From Gammaproteobacteria bacterium (GTDB taxonomy: Bacteria > Pseudomonadota > Gammaproteobacteria > Pseudomonadales > Azotimanducaceae_A), in contig DUAT01000012.1 in the NCBI GenBank assembly GCA_012960755.1, positions 1 to 64,000 on the forward strand: 64,000 nucleotides of DNA, written 5' to 3'. Within the stretch, counting starts at the first letter, position 1, and every line of letters begins with the position of its first letter. Positions 31,619 to 40,147 of this stretch are shown piece by piece. The position numbers and the translations under genes were made by a program. Below the pieces are notes generated by a model. The model ran no database searches. It saw nothing but the letters and a program-made list of their open reading frames with translations, and was not told the origin of the DNA.

Positions 31619-33522
31619 AGGTGGCCAGGAAGATTACCCTTGTCATCAATACTCACATCCTGAAACTGGAGTTCATGCAGGGTTGCGTAGATTCCTTTTA
31701 GATCCAGCAACTCCTGATGAGTGCCAAATTCCTTCACCTCGCCACCGTGCAGGACCAGGACTCGATCCGCCTCCTGAATGGTCTGGAGACGATGCGCGAT
31801 CAAAATGGACGTCCTGCCCTGCATCAACTTGTGCAGTCCATCCTGGATCAGCAGTTCCGTTTCCGTATCAATGCTCGCCGTTGCTTCATCCAGTACCAGT
31901 ATTTCGGGATCTGCAGCGAGCACCCTGGCGAAGGCCAGAAGTTGTCTTTGCCCCTGTGACAGATTCGTCCCACGTTCCACCAATGGTGTGTCATAGCCTT
32001 CAGGTAAGCGATTAATAAAACCATCCGCATTGACGGTTCTGGCTGCTTCGATAGCCCGCTGCCGAGAAATCGATTCGTTACCCAGAACAATGTTATCCAG
32101 AATTGTGCCGGAGAATATATGAAAGTCCTGTAGCACGACGCCGATTCGCTGCCTGACGTCACGACTATGCAGGTCATTAAGGTCAATGTCATCGAGGAAG
32201 ATCATGCCCCGATCAAAATCGTAGAACCTCCCCAGCAGACGCACCATGGTACTTTTACCGGAACCGGTTGGCCCCACTATTGCCAGTTTCTGCCCTGGCT
32301 CGATCACCACGGAAACATTTTTTAAGATCGGTACGTCAGGCGAATAGGCAAAGCTGACATTTCGAAACTCCACCTTGCCTTTCAGGCGAGCTGGCAATGT
32401 GTGCGGGTTGATGGGCTCATGGATCTGCTCGTCCCAGTCCAGGGCCTGAAATATACGCTCACCACTTGCCATGGCACGGAACAACACATTTAACTGTTCT
32501 CCCAGCATGACCACCGGGGTAAACAGCATATTCATAAACCTGGTAAACAGGATGACTCCACCCAGGGACATCTGGTCTTGCACGACCGCGCCACCGCCGT
32601 ACCAGATAATAATTCCAAGCCCTATAGACGCCAGGCTGTCATTGAAGGCGCCATAGACCGTTCCCAGGTTGATCGATTGGTATTCATAACGGCGGTTTGA
32701 TTTGTTGATGGCGGTATAGGCTTCAAAGTTTCGTTCCTCTCGCTCGCTGAGCTGTACGACCTGCATACCGGATAAATTTTCCTGCAGATTCTGGTTGAGC
32801 TCCGAAACCGTGTTTCTCACAATGCGGAAGATCTCACGGGTTGCCCGGCGAAAGAAAAAGGTGGCAACCCCAACGACAGGCACAAACAGCAGCAGTAACA
32901 GGGTGAGATCAACGCTGGTAGACAACATGATGGTTAAGGCAACAAAAAACGGCACGAACTCACCCACCAGGCTACCCATGCCTCGTAGCATCTCGTACAG
33001 GGCTTCGATATCATTTGTTACCCGCGTCATGATACGGCCAATAGGCACCTTGTCGTAGAACGAGCTTGGGCGGGTTTCCATGTGGGCAAAGAGATCCTGG
33101 CGCAGATCTCGCAGGCCCTGAACAATGGCACTGATTAACGTCAGGCGATGATAGTGCCCGACGACAGGAAAAATTGTCATAACGATAAAAAACAGCAACC
33201 CCGCCGCAAACAGCGGATCCAGCCCAAGTTGCACTTCGATCCACTGTGTCAGCTCGATCATCCGAAGGTCAGGCATCACACTGTTGGGTTCACCAATAAT
33301 AATGTAGTCAACCAGTACGCGACTGATAATGACTTCCATTAACACAGCCAGAAAACTGGTGATCAGGATTAGCACGGCACTAAGGTAGAGCTTTGAGCTG
33401 TAGGGCCTAAGCCATTTGAGCAATCGACTCAACAACTGAACATTGAGTACAGCACCGGATAACTCCGCATCAAACATGGCGTGGTCTCGTGCTGGCTGTC
33501 CTGCAGAACGTGCTTCGTTCAT
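31615..33522 (-). CDS. ABC exporter subunit with canonical ATPase (heterodimer partner B)
   Basis: The 635-aa half-transporter has six membrane segments (about 50-330) and one nucleotide-binding domain: Walker A VGPTGSGKST, Q-loop VLQDFHIFSG, signature NLSQGQRQL, Walker B ILVLDEATASID with catalytic Glu and switch His in LIAHRLQTI. It begins at ATG 33522, whose A overlaps the stop of the partner gene (TGATG), so the two are translationally coupled. They very likely form a heterodimer of the MdlAB/TmrAB type, exporting lipids, drugs or peptides. The substrate is not visible. Confidence 0.93.
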   Translation of the reverse strand: MNEARSAGQPARDHAMFDAELSGAVLNVQLLSRLLKWLRPYSSKLYLSAVLILITSFLAVLMEVIISRVLVDYIIIGEPNSVMPDLRMIELTQWIEVQLGLDPLFAAGLLFFIVMTIFPVVGHYHRLTLISAIVQGLRDLRQDLFAHMETRPSSFYDKVPIGRIMTRVTNDIEALYEMLRGMGSLVGEFVPFFVALTIMLSTSVDLTLLLLLFVPVVGVATFFFRRATREIFRIVRNTVSELNQNLQENLSGMQVVQLSEREERNFEAYTAINKSNRRYEYQSINLGTVYGAFNDSLASIGLGIIIWYGGGAVVQDQMSLGGVILFTRFMNMLFTPVVMLGEQLNVLFRAMASGERIFQALDWDEQIHEPINPHTLPARLKGKVEFRNVSFAYSPDVPILKNVSVVIEPGQKLAIVGPTGSGKSTMVRLLGRFYDFDRGMIFLDDIDLNDLHSRDVRQRIGVVLQDFHIFSGTILDNIVLGNESISRQRAIEAARTVNADGFINRLPEGYDTPLVERGTNLSQGQRQLLAFARVLAADPEILVLDEATASIDTETELLIQDGLHKLMQGRTSILIAHRLQTIQEADRVLVLHGGEVKEFGTHQELLDLKGIYATLHELQFQDVSIDDKGNLPGHL

Positions 33523-35447
33523 CAGCAACCCCCGCTAACGGCAGATTCCGATACTTTTGCGCCTTGCGTTTGCGCCCGCTCTAACTCTGCATAACTGCCG
33601 TTCAAGCGGAGTAATTCCTCGTGGGATCCAATTTCGACGATCTCCCCTTCTTCCATCACGACGATCCGATCCGAATGCCGCAAGGTTGATACCCGGTGAG
33701 AAACCAAAATGGTGGTTTTGTTCCTGCGCATGTTTTTTAACCGGCTGAGAATATGTTCTTCGGTTTCGGTATCAACACTACTAAAACAGTCATCGAGGAT
33801 AAGAACCGGTGCGTTACGAATTAAGCCCCTGGCCAGGGTCGCGCGTTGTTTCTGGCCCCCCGATAAAGTGACGCCTCTTTCCCCGACGAGGGTTTCCATC
33901 TGCATCGGCAATTCAAGAATCGTATCTCTCAATGCCGCCGCCTCGGCAGAGTCCCAAATGACGTCCAGGTCCCGCTCAGGATTATCGTAACTGATGTTTT
34001 CTCTCAAAGGCTCACCAAACAGGAACGGGTCCTGCAACACCTGCGCAATCTGGGATCGTAACTGCGCCAGGGGGTAATCGCGGACATCATGCCCGTCGAT
34101 TAACAATTGCCCAGGGCTGACATCGAGCAAGCGGGTAAACAGTTTCAACAGCGTTGATTTGCCTGACCCGATCCGTCCTACAATCGCCAGGGACTCCCCA
34201 GGCCTGATAGTCAGACTAATATTTTTCAGAACTTTTACATCGGTCCTGGGATAGGTATAACTCAAATTACAGAGCTGAAACTCCCCCTGGATTTGATCTG
34301 GTGTTTTGTGACTGGGGCGATCCTCGATTTCAGGTACCGCATCATAAATCTCATAAAGCCTGTCGGTTGCGACAGCCGAGCGCTGTACGATCGTGACAAA
34401 CATGCCCGCCATTCGAATAGGCTGTAACAACATACTCAGGCAATACAAAAAAAACACCAGGTCACCAACCGTCAGCTCATTGGTTAGTACTAAATGGCCA
34501 CCATATATGATAATCACGAGTTGTGCGGCGGAAGCAAAAAATGGCATCCATGCCATCATCAGGGAATTAATCCTCGCCTGGGCGTAGAAAGCTTTGGCGT
34601 AGGCATTATTTGTGCTCCAGAATCGTTTGATCTCGCTCTCCTCCTGGGCCTGGGCCTGAACCGTTCTTATGCCACTTAAGTTTTCCTGGGTATGAGAAGC
34701 AAGACTCGATAACCGTTCCTGCACTTCGCGGGAGGTCACCGCGAGCTGCCCGGCAACATGTTTAGCATAGATAAATATAATAGGCATAAACGGTAAGACG
34801 AGCAGCGTCAGTGAAGGGGATTTACCCAGCATGAAACTGACGGCAAACAAGGGGGCATAAATCATGATGACAAACATAAAGGAGCCAAAGGCAATCAGCC
34901 TTTGTATCAGGGAGATATCCTGGATCGCCCGGGTCATAATATCCCCGACACCCATACGGGCAAAGAAATCACTCCCCTGTTTTTGCACCGACGCATACAG
35001 TCGTTGCCTCAAGTCATAGGACACACCGATGCTTGCACGCCGTACCGCCCGCCGGGCAAACATGACAAAGAAAAAACGCATTAACACGCAAGCGACGATG
35101 CCCAGGGTGATTTCGCCAACGGTAAATTTCAGATCACTGCGGGTAACAATCGTGCTGATGATCAACAGGACTCGCAACAGGTAGTCGACAAAGGTCTCGG
35201 GTTGGGATAACTCCGTTTCAGCACCGTTTTGAAAGCTGCTCACCACCTCGCCAATGGCATCAATTCCTGCCGAGACCAGGTAAAAAGCACTGATTTCGAA
35301 AAATCGGGCGACAAAGAAAGCGGCAAAGCCCACCAGAATCTGCGTACGGTAGGGATTAATAAAAGGGATTAAGCGGCGTAAAGACTTCAAAGAACACTTC
35401 TGTTTGTGTTTGCAAAAAGCCCCGTCATTCTTGCACAATTGCTGCAT
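33522..35447 (-). CDS. ABC exporter subunit with degenerate catalytic site (heterodimer partner A)
   Basis: The 641-aa half-transporter has six membrane segments and one ATPase domain: Walker A VGRIGSGKST, signature TLSGGQKQR, switch His in LVSHRVSTL. Walker B reads LILDDCFSSVD, so the catalytic Glu is Asp. This pattern, one degenerate and one consensus site, is standard in heterodimeric exporters. The start is uncertain; ATG 35447 lies inside a repeat array, and a TTG nearer the MKSLRRLIPF-like region is possible. It is the upstream gene of the pair and overlaps the partner by one base. Confidence 0.92.
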   Translation of the reverse strand: MQQLCKNDGAFCKHKQKCSLKSLRRLIPFINPYRTQILVGFAAFFVARFFEISAFYLVSAGIDAIGEVVSSFQNGAETELSQPETFVDYLLRVLLIISTIVTRSDLKFTVGEITLGIVACVLMRFFFVMFARRAVRRASIGVSYDLRQRLYASVQKQGSDFFARMGVGDIMTRAIQDISLIQRLIAFGSFMFVIMIYAPLFAVSFMLGKSPSLTLLVLPFMPIIFIYAKHVAGQLAVTSREVQERLSSLASHTQENLSGIRTVQAQAQEESEIKRFWSTNNAYAKAFYAQARINSLMMAWMPFFASAAQLVIIIYGGHLVLTNELTVGDLVFFLYCLSMLLQPIRMAGMFVTIVQRSAVATDRLYEIYDAVPEIEDRPSHKTPDQIQGEFQLCNLSYTYPRTDVKVLKNISLTIRPGESLAIVGRIGSGKSTLLKLFTRLLDVSPGQLLIDGHDVRDYPLAQLRSQIAQVLQDPFLFGEPLRENISYDNPERDLDVIWDSAEAAALRDTILELPMQMETLVGERGVTLSGGQKQRATLARGLIRNAPVLILDDCFSSVDTETEEHILSRLKNMRRNKTTILVSHRVSTLRHSDRIVVMEEGEIVEIGSHEELLRLNGSYAELERAQTQGAKVSESAVSGGC

Positions 35448-35530
35448 GACTAAAAGCACGCCACATAATTGACGCATGACTAAAAAACGTCACACAAATG
35501 CTGGATGACTAAAAGCCGTTAAGTATAATG
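35430..35530. repeat. Imperfect ~30-bp direct repeats around GCATGACTAAAA
   Basis: The string (G)CATGACTAAAA, or GGATGACTAAAA, recurs about every 30 bp (near 35444, 35474 and 35502), each followed by a CAC/GTC-like element, and shortened ATGACTAA copies occur at about 35567 and 35580. The array lies in the divergent promoter region, overlapping the 5' end of the ABC gene and the start of the next one. Confidence 0.65.
35524..35529 (+). promoter_or_regulatory. TATAAT -10 element
   Basis: A perfect TATAAT lies 51 bp before the ATG of the membrane gene at 35580. The -35 position (about 35501) is weak. The site falls right after the direct repeats, so a repeat-binding protein could activate or repress it. 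Confidence 0.45.
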
Positions 35531-35579
35531 CGGCGTTTCACTCGATCGATAATCTGTATCTTTTTATGACTAATAGCTT

Positions 35580-36239
35580 ATGACTAACAGCGGCAGCGAA
35601 ATTCTGGCCAAACAACCTCTTGTTTTTAGCAGCCTGGTGTTGAGCCTGGCATTTACCAGTGGTTTTATCATCATGTCCATAGAGCTATTGGGCGGCCGGA
35701 TTCTAGCTCCCTATTTTGGCAGCAGTATTTACGTCTGGGGCAGTATCATCACGATTTTTATGTTGTCGCTGGCAGTGGGTTATCTCATTGGCGGCCGGTT
35801 ATCCCTGTCTAATCCCAACCTGGGTCGATATGGATCCTTCTATGCGACTGCAGCACTGGCCTTGTTACCCCTCATCCTGTTTGGCGAATCGATAATGGAT
35901 GCGGTGTTCGTGCGAATCGAGGATCCACGTTATGGCTCCCTGGTGGCAAGTTCATTACTCTTCTTCGTTCCAACCGCCATTCTCGGGTTGATTGCACCTT
36001 ATTCAGTCCGCCTGCTGGTTGAAAACGCCAGGGAGAGTGGCAAGATCGCCGGGGGTCTGTATTTTGTATCAACCCTGGGGAGCGCCATCGGTACGCTCGC
36101 CACTTCGTTCTACCTCATCTTATGGTTCGAGGTGAATCAAATCCTGCTAACCATGGTTGTTGTTTTATTCATCTGTGCAATCAGTGCCATTGCTGCCAAC
36201 CGATATCTGCCAGACTTCGAACCTGGGTCAGACACTTAA
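35580..36239 (+). CDS. Membrane half of a spermidine-synthase-like fused protein
   Basis: The 219-aa protein has about six membrane segments. FIIMSIELLGGRILAPYFGSSIYVW and GSIITIFMLSLAVGYLIGG are typical of the N-terminal MFS-like part of fused MFS/spermidine synthases. Normally the aminopropyltransferase-like domain follows in the same chain; here it is in the next gene, whose ATG overlaps this stop (TAATG). The two halves probably associate. The function of this membrane family is not established. Confidence 0.8.
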   Translation: MTNSGSEILAKQPLVFSSLVLSLAFTSGFIIMSIELLGGRILAPYFGSSIYVWGSIITIFMLSLAVGYLIGGRLSLSNPNLGRYGSFYATAALALLPLILFGESIMDAVFVRIEDPRYGSLVASSLLFFVPTAILGLIAPYSVRLLVENARESGKIAGGLYFVSTLGSAIGTLATSFYLILWFEVNQILLTMVVVLFICAISAIAANRYLPDFEPGSDT

Positions 36240-37186
36240 TGATAGCACTCATTGATTACAGACCTGGGCGGTTGAGAAGTTTGATTTTTAAGAGCCCGTA
36301 TTTTGCGATATTTGTTTCGATCGTTTGCATCCTTGTACCCACCTCTGCATTTTCAAAAGAAATACACAAGGAAAAATCCCTCTACCGCAACATTATCGTC
36401 AAGGAACAATCCGGGCGGCGGTGCCTGGTTTTCACCCTCAAACGCGGCGACCGCAATCAAACCTGCATGGATCTCGAAAACCCACGAAAGCTTGTATTCC
36501 CCTATGTTCGCATGACCATGGGTGGGCTGCTGGTAAACAGCAAACCTGACAGGATGCTCATTATCGGGTTAGGCGGTGGGTCGATTCCGCTGACCCTTGG
36601 GGAACTGTTCCCCAACGCACATATAGATATCGTTGAAATCGATGAGGCGGTGATTCGCGTCGCCAGGAAATATTTCAATTTCGTCGAAACCAGCAGAGTA
36701 CAAGTTCACGTTGCAGATGCCAGGGTTTATATCAAAAGAGCGGGACTGCAGCAGAAACACTATGATCTGATCATCCTGGATGCATTTACCGGGGACTATA
36801 TTCCAGAACACCTGATGACAACAGAATTTTTGCAGGAGACCAAGCAACTACTGACGCGCGAAGGCTTGCTGGTCGCCAACACATTTTCGACGAGCGAGCT
36901 CTACGACCATGAGTCGGTGACTTACCAGGAGGTTTTTGGGGATTTTCTGAACTTCAGAATGCCCAGTACCGGTAACCGGGTCATTCTGGCGAGTATGCAA
37001 CCCTTACCCAGTCTCTTCGCACTACGCAGCAAGGCAAAGCGGTTTAGCGCAGCAATGGATAACTACGGTGTAGACATAGAGTCTTTTCCTAAATACATGA
37101 GCCGAAAAATAGACTGGGATGCCAGTAAACGCGCGCTTACTGACCAATATAATCCTGCCAATTTACTTCAGGGTGACTCATACTAG
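36239..37186 (+). CDS. Spermidine-synthase-like methyltransferase-fold protein
   Basis: The 315-aa protein starts at ATG 36239 and overlaps the upstream stop. A hydrophobic segment (about 18-36) precedes a SAM-binding-fold domain: MLIIGLGGGSIP, IDIVEIDEAVIRVARKYF, VADARVYI and LIILDAFTGDYIPEHL. These match spermidine synthase (glycine-rich loop, acidic residue in EID, DAF). The residue pattern around the putrescine site cannot be judged. It partners with the membrane half encoded just upstream and may act at the inner membrane or periplasm; its product is unknown. Confidence 0.8.
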   Translation: MIALIDYRPGRLRSLIFKSPYFAIFVSIVCILVPTSAFSKEIHKEKSLYRNIIVKEQSGRRCLVFTLKRGDRNQTCMDLENPRKLVFPYVRMTMGGLLVNSKPDRMLIIGLGGGSIPLTLGELFPNAHIDIVEIDEAVIRVARKYFNFVETSRVQVHVADARVYIKRAGLQQKHYDLIILDAFTGDYIPEHLMTTEFLQETKQLLTREGLLVANTFSTSELYDHESVTYQEVFGDFLNFRMPSTGNRVILASMQPLPSLFALRSKAKRFSAAMDNYGVDIESFPKYMSRKIDWDASKRALTDQYNPANLLQGDSY

Positions 37187-37197
37187 GCACTTAAGCT

Positions 37198-37719
37198 ATG
37201 CGCACCATAATCAACAAAGTGCTCGATCAACTCGAAGCTGCCTATCCACCGGAAGGACAGACTCTGGATCGTGGGTCACTATTGCCGTTGATGCATCTGC
37301 TCCCTGCGGTTCAGGATGCGTACGTGGAGTTGATTCAGCAGGCGTTAACTCTGTTGATGCAAGGACGTGACCAGGAGAGTCACGACTTACTGCAGCGTCA
37401 ACGAGATGCCCTTGATACCACCTTTGAGCGTATTGCCAGCTTGATCGACGAGATATCAGAATCTGACCAGCAACTGCTGAAATTCATCGTTGAATATCTG
37501 TTTACCCGCGCACGGCTGGTTGAAGAGCTAAAAATGTTTCCCCATTACGGGTTGGAATTGCTCGACAGGCTCACTATCGATGAAAGTATTGAAGAAACCA
37601 TCCATTACATGGAAACGGTAATGACCGGCCGCAGTGGTCTGTACCAGACCATTCAGGAGCACTACAACAATCTGACACGCCCTGCCGAAGAAACCTCTGG
37701 CAGCATGGTTCTGCGGTGA
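37198..37719 (+). CDS. Conserved-looking helical protein of unknown function
   Basis: The 173-aa soluble protein is almost wholly alpha-helical (LLQRQRDALDTTFERIASLIDEI, then LLKFIVEYLFTRARLVEEL). It has no signal peptide, Cys or recognisable motif. The start is 11 bp after the spermidine-synthase-like gene, so it is probably in the same operon. I do not recognise a family. Confidence 0.5.
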   Translation: MRTIINKVLDQLEAAYPPEGQTLDRGSLLPLMHLLPAVQDAYVELIQQALTLLMQGRDQESHDLLQRQRDALDTTFERIASLIDEISESDQQLLKFIVEYLFTRARLVEELKMFPHYGLELLDRLTIDESIEETIHYMETVMTGRSGLYQTIQEHYNNLTRPAEETSGSMVLR

Positions 37720-37756
37720 AAATATCTCTGGCGGGTTGCTAGTGTAGGACCCGACA

Positions 37757-39292
37757 TTAAATTTGCTTGCCGTGACCTTCCCAGTATCGGTCTTTCAATA
37801 GCCTTTTGTACAACTTACCTGTCGGATGCCTGGGTAGTTCCCTATCGAAATCAATAGACCGTGGGCACTTGATGTGGGAAATCTGGTCGCGACAATATTC
37901 GATCAGCTCCTCTTCGAGTTCCGGCCCGGCATCGTCAAAGTTTTTCGGCTGTACCACGGCCTTAACCTCTTCACCAAAGTCTTCATTAGGCACACCGAAT
38001 ACCGCCACATCCATTACCTTGGGGTGGGTCACGAGAATATTCTCTGCTTCCTGCGGGTATATATTGACCCCGCCAGAGATGATCATGTAACTCTTTCGGT
38101 CCGTCAGGTAGAGGTAGCCTTCTTCATCAACATACCCCACATCTCCCAGGGTGCTCCAACCCTTTGCGTGTTTTGATTCCGCAGTCTTCGCCTTGTCGTT
38201 ATAATACTCAAACTCACCGCCACCTTCGAAGTAGATCGTGCCGATTTCACCCGCGGCAACGTCTTCGCCATCGTCATCAACAATATGTAGCAGCGCCCCC
38301 ATGGATCGACCCACCGAACCCTTGTGGGCAAGCCAATCCTCTGAATTTATCGCTACAAACCCATTCCCCTCGGTACCGGCGTAATACTCCTGGATGACGG
38401 GACCCCACCACGTAATCATGTCTTCCTTAACTTTAACGGGGCAAGGGGCGGCAGCGTGGATCGCACACTCAAGGCTGGAAATGTCATATTGCAGACGTTG
38501 CTTCTCTTCGAGCTTAAGCATGCGAATAAACATAGTGGGAACCCATTGGCTATGGGTGACCTTGTATTTCTCAATGGCTGCCAGCGCATCTTCTGGTTCA
38601 AAGTGTTTCATAATCACACAGGTGGTGCCGCCCATAACGAAGGCCAGGGTGAAGGTCAGGGGAGCAGAGTGGTACAAGGGCGCCGGTGACAGGTAGATCG
38701 AGTCTTCGCTGGCGCCATACAGGGCGGCAAACAAACTCGGTCCTGTATCCGCGCCAAATTCACCTTCAGGCAAAGGTTTGAGTATTCCTTTTGGCCGGCC
38801 AGTAGTGCCAGATGAATAGAGCATCGACGCACCGATACACTCATCGTCGATCTCACTGGTTGGCAGTCCCGCTAAAGTTCCTTCCCAGCTCTCAAACCCC
38901 GCGATGGTTCCATCGAGCATGAAATGGGACTCCACATTCGGCATTTTACCGATCAGTTTCTCGACCACAGACTGGCGATCTTTCGAAGTGATAAACAGCT
39001 TCGCCTGACAATCGTTAACAATATACTCAACTTCTGATTCCTGCAGTCGGTAACTGATTGTCGTGAAATAAAGGCCGGAGCGTAGTGCTGCAAGGCATAT
39101 CTGTATGAAACTGACATGGTTCTCCAGCAAAATGGCAATATGGTCACCCTTTTGCAGACCCAGCTTACGAAATAACTGGGCTGCCTGGTTAGAGTGTTCA
39201 TTGATTGCCTTGAAGGTGACAGTTTGACCGGAGTCCGCCATGATATAGGCGGCCTTGTCCGGGTCCTTTCGCGCAAGTTCTGCTGGATGCAT
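37757..39292 (-). CDS. Acyl-CoA synthetase (AMP-binding)
   Basis: The 511-aa ANL enzyme has the P-loop LYSSGTTGRPKGI, a YAGTEGNG motif (aromatic plus acidic core motif), GWSTLGDVGYVDEEGYL, DRKSYMIISGGVNIYPQEAEN, and the C-terminal lysine in PTGKLYKRLL. It activates a fatty or similar carboxylic acid as CoA thioester. It is a different subfamily from the synthetase at 24819-26441. Its gene is convergent with the helical protein gene. No catabolic partners flank it, so the specific substrate is unknown. Confidence 0.93.
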   Translation of the reverse strand: MHPAELARKDPDKAAYIMADSGQTVTFKAINEHSNQAAQLFRKLGLQKGDHIAILLENHVSFIQICLAALRSGLYFTTISYRLQESEVEYIVNDCQAKLFITSKDRQSVVEKLIGKMPNVESHFMLDGTIAGFESWEGTLAGLPTSEIDDECIGASMLYSSGTTGRPKGILKPLPEGEFGADTGPSLFAALYGASEDSIYLSPAPLYHSAPLTFTLAFVMGGTTCVIMKHFEPEDALAAIEKYKVTHSQWVPTMFIRMLKLEEKQRLQYDISSLECAIHAAAPCPVKVKEDMITWWGPVIQEYYAGTEGNGFVAINSEDWLAHKGSVGRSMGALLHIVDDDGEDVAAGEIGTIYFEGGGEFEYYNDKAKTAESKHAKGWSTLGDVGYVDEEGYLYLTDRKSYMIISGGVNIYPQEAENILVTHPKVMDVAVFGVPNEDFGEEVKAVVQPKNFDDAGPELEEELIEYCRDQISHIKCPRSIDFDRELPRHPTGKLYKRLLKDRYWEGHGKQI

Positions 39293-39457
39293 CTATTTAA
39301 GCCTTTTGATTTTAATACGAATGGGATAACAATGCCTTTGCCAACTGAAAAACTCAAGTGACGACTCAAATGAGAAATCAGCCATGATCAGGAGGATTAA
39401 GCTATTGAACCCTTAGGGGAAATTGTGTTCGAATAACAACAAGCGCACGGTAAGAAT

Positions 39458-39835
39458 ATGCAGACAGAAAAACGTCAACACCCCCGGTACTCTCAAGTAG
39501 ATCTTTTGGTAAAGGTCACTCGAGGTGGTATTGTGGGTTTCCTGAAAGTGAGCCCTGCCTCGAAGTGCTTTGATTTCAGCCTTTCCGGGATACTGTTTGG
39601 CAGCAAGGAGTCTTTCCGGGTCGATGACAAACTGGTGCTCGACCTTGCGGTGCGAGACGTCGAACTCAGTGAAATCCCCGCCGTGGTTGTCAATTCAAAG
39701 CAAGAAGATGGAGGCATGTTCTGCACCGGTGTCAAATTCTGCTTCGACAGCAATCGCATGCGCAAACCAGACATCATGCATGCCCTCCGACAGATCGAGG
39801 ATCAGCTGCGGGTCGCCCGGGAATTTCCTACTTAA
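39458..39835 (+). CDS. PilZ-domain c-di-GMP-binding protein
   Basis: The 125-aa protein is a single PilZ domain. The N-terminal KRQHPRYS gives the RxxxR-like binding loop and DFSLSGILF the D-x-S-x-x-G strand motif, the two halves of the c-di-GMP site. Such stand-alone proteins relay c-di-GMP to motility or exopolysaccharide targets. The first Arg of the usual RxxxR is present (KRQHPR), so binding is plausible. It is a monocistronic gene. Confidence 0.82.
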   Translation: MQTEKRQHPRYSQVDLLVKVTRGGIVGFLKVSPASKCFDFSLSGILFGSKESFRVDDKLVLDLAVRDVELSEIPAVVVNSKQEDGGMFCTGVKFCFDSNRMRKPDIMHALRQIEDQLRVAREFPT

Positions 39836-40147
39836 CCCTGCTTTACACTCCCACATGTTGTGTTACTATCGTCAGTCAGGCACTATATGTAGTTGCTGTG
39901 CCTTGAAATTGGTCCGTTCACTGACAACAGGTTGACCAGCATGCTGACAACAGGTTGACCAGCATGCTGACAACAGGTTGACCAGCATGCTTTCAATCGC
40001 TAATTCACCGGAAAGTACAATTTCAGGTATTTTTGAGCAGCACTATTTGAGCAACACTAAGAGCAATGCAGGCACAGTGGCAATTGCTCAAAAATAACCA
40101 AAAGATCACTCACAGGTGACATACATCGCATCAATCAGGGGCAAACA
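39836..40147. other. nrdJ leader region
   Basis: The gap upstream of the ribonucleotide reductase gene contains a tandem repeat (39921-39989) and nothing that folds as an obvious cobalamin riboswitch. I see no NrdR box with confidence. An AGGGG-like site (40137-40141) precedes the ATG. Confidence 0.4.
39921..39989. repeat. 23-bp tandem repeat, three perfect copies
   Basis: Three identical 23-bp units (39921-39943, 39944-39966, 39967-39989) begin CTGACAACAGG and end CCAGCATG. There are no spacers, so it is not a CRISPR array. GACAACAGGTTGACC could contain regulator half-sites; it lies in the nrdJ leader and is likely to vary in copy number. Confidence 0.95.

Noticed and set aside
39921..39989. 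Possible CRISPR array
   Set aside because: Copies abut directly with no spacers and no cas genes; it is a tandem repeat.
39836..40147. Cobalamin riboswitch before the B12-dependent reductase
   Set aside because: No conserved cobalamin box or folded core is visible in the leader.
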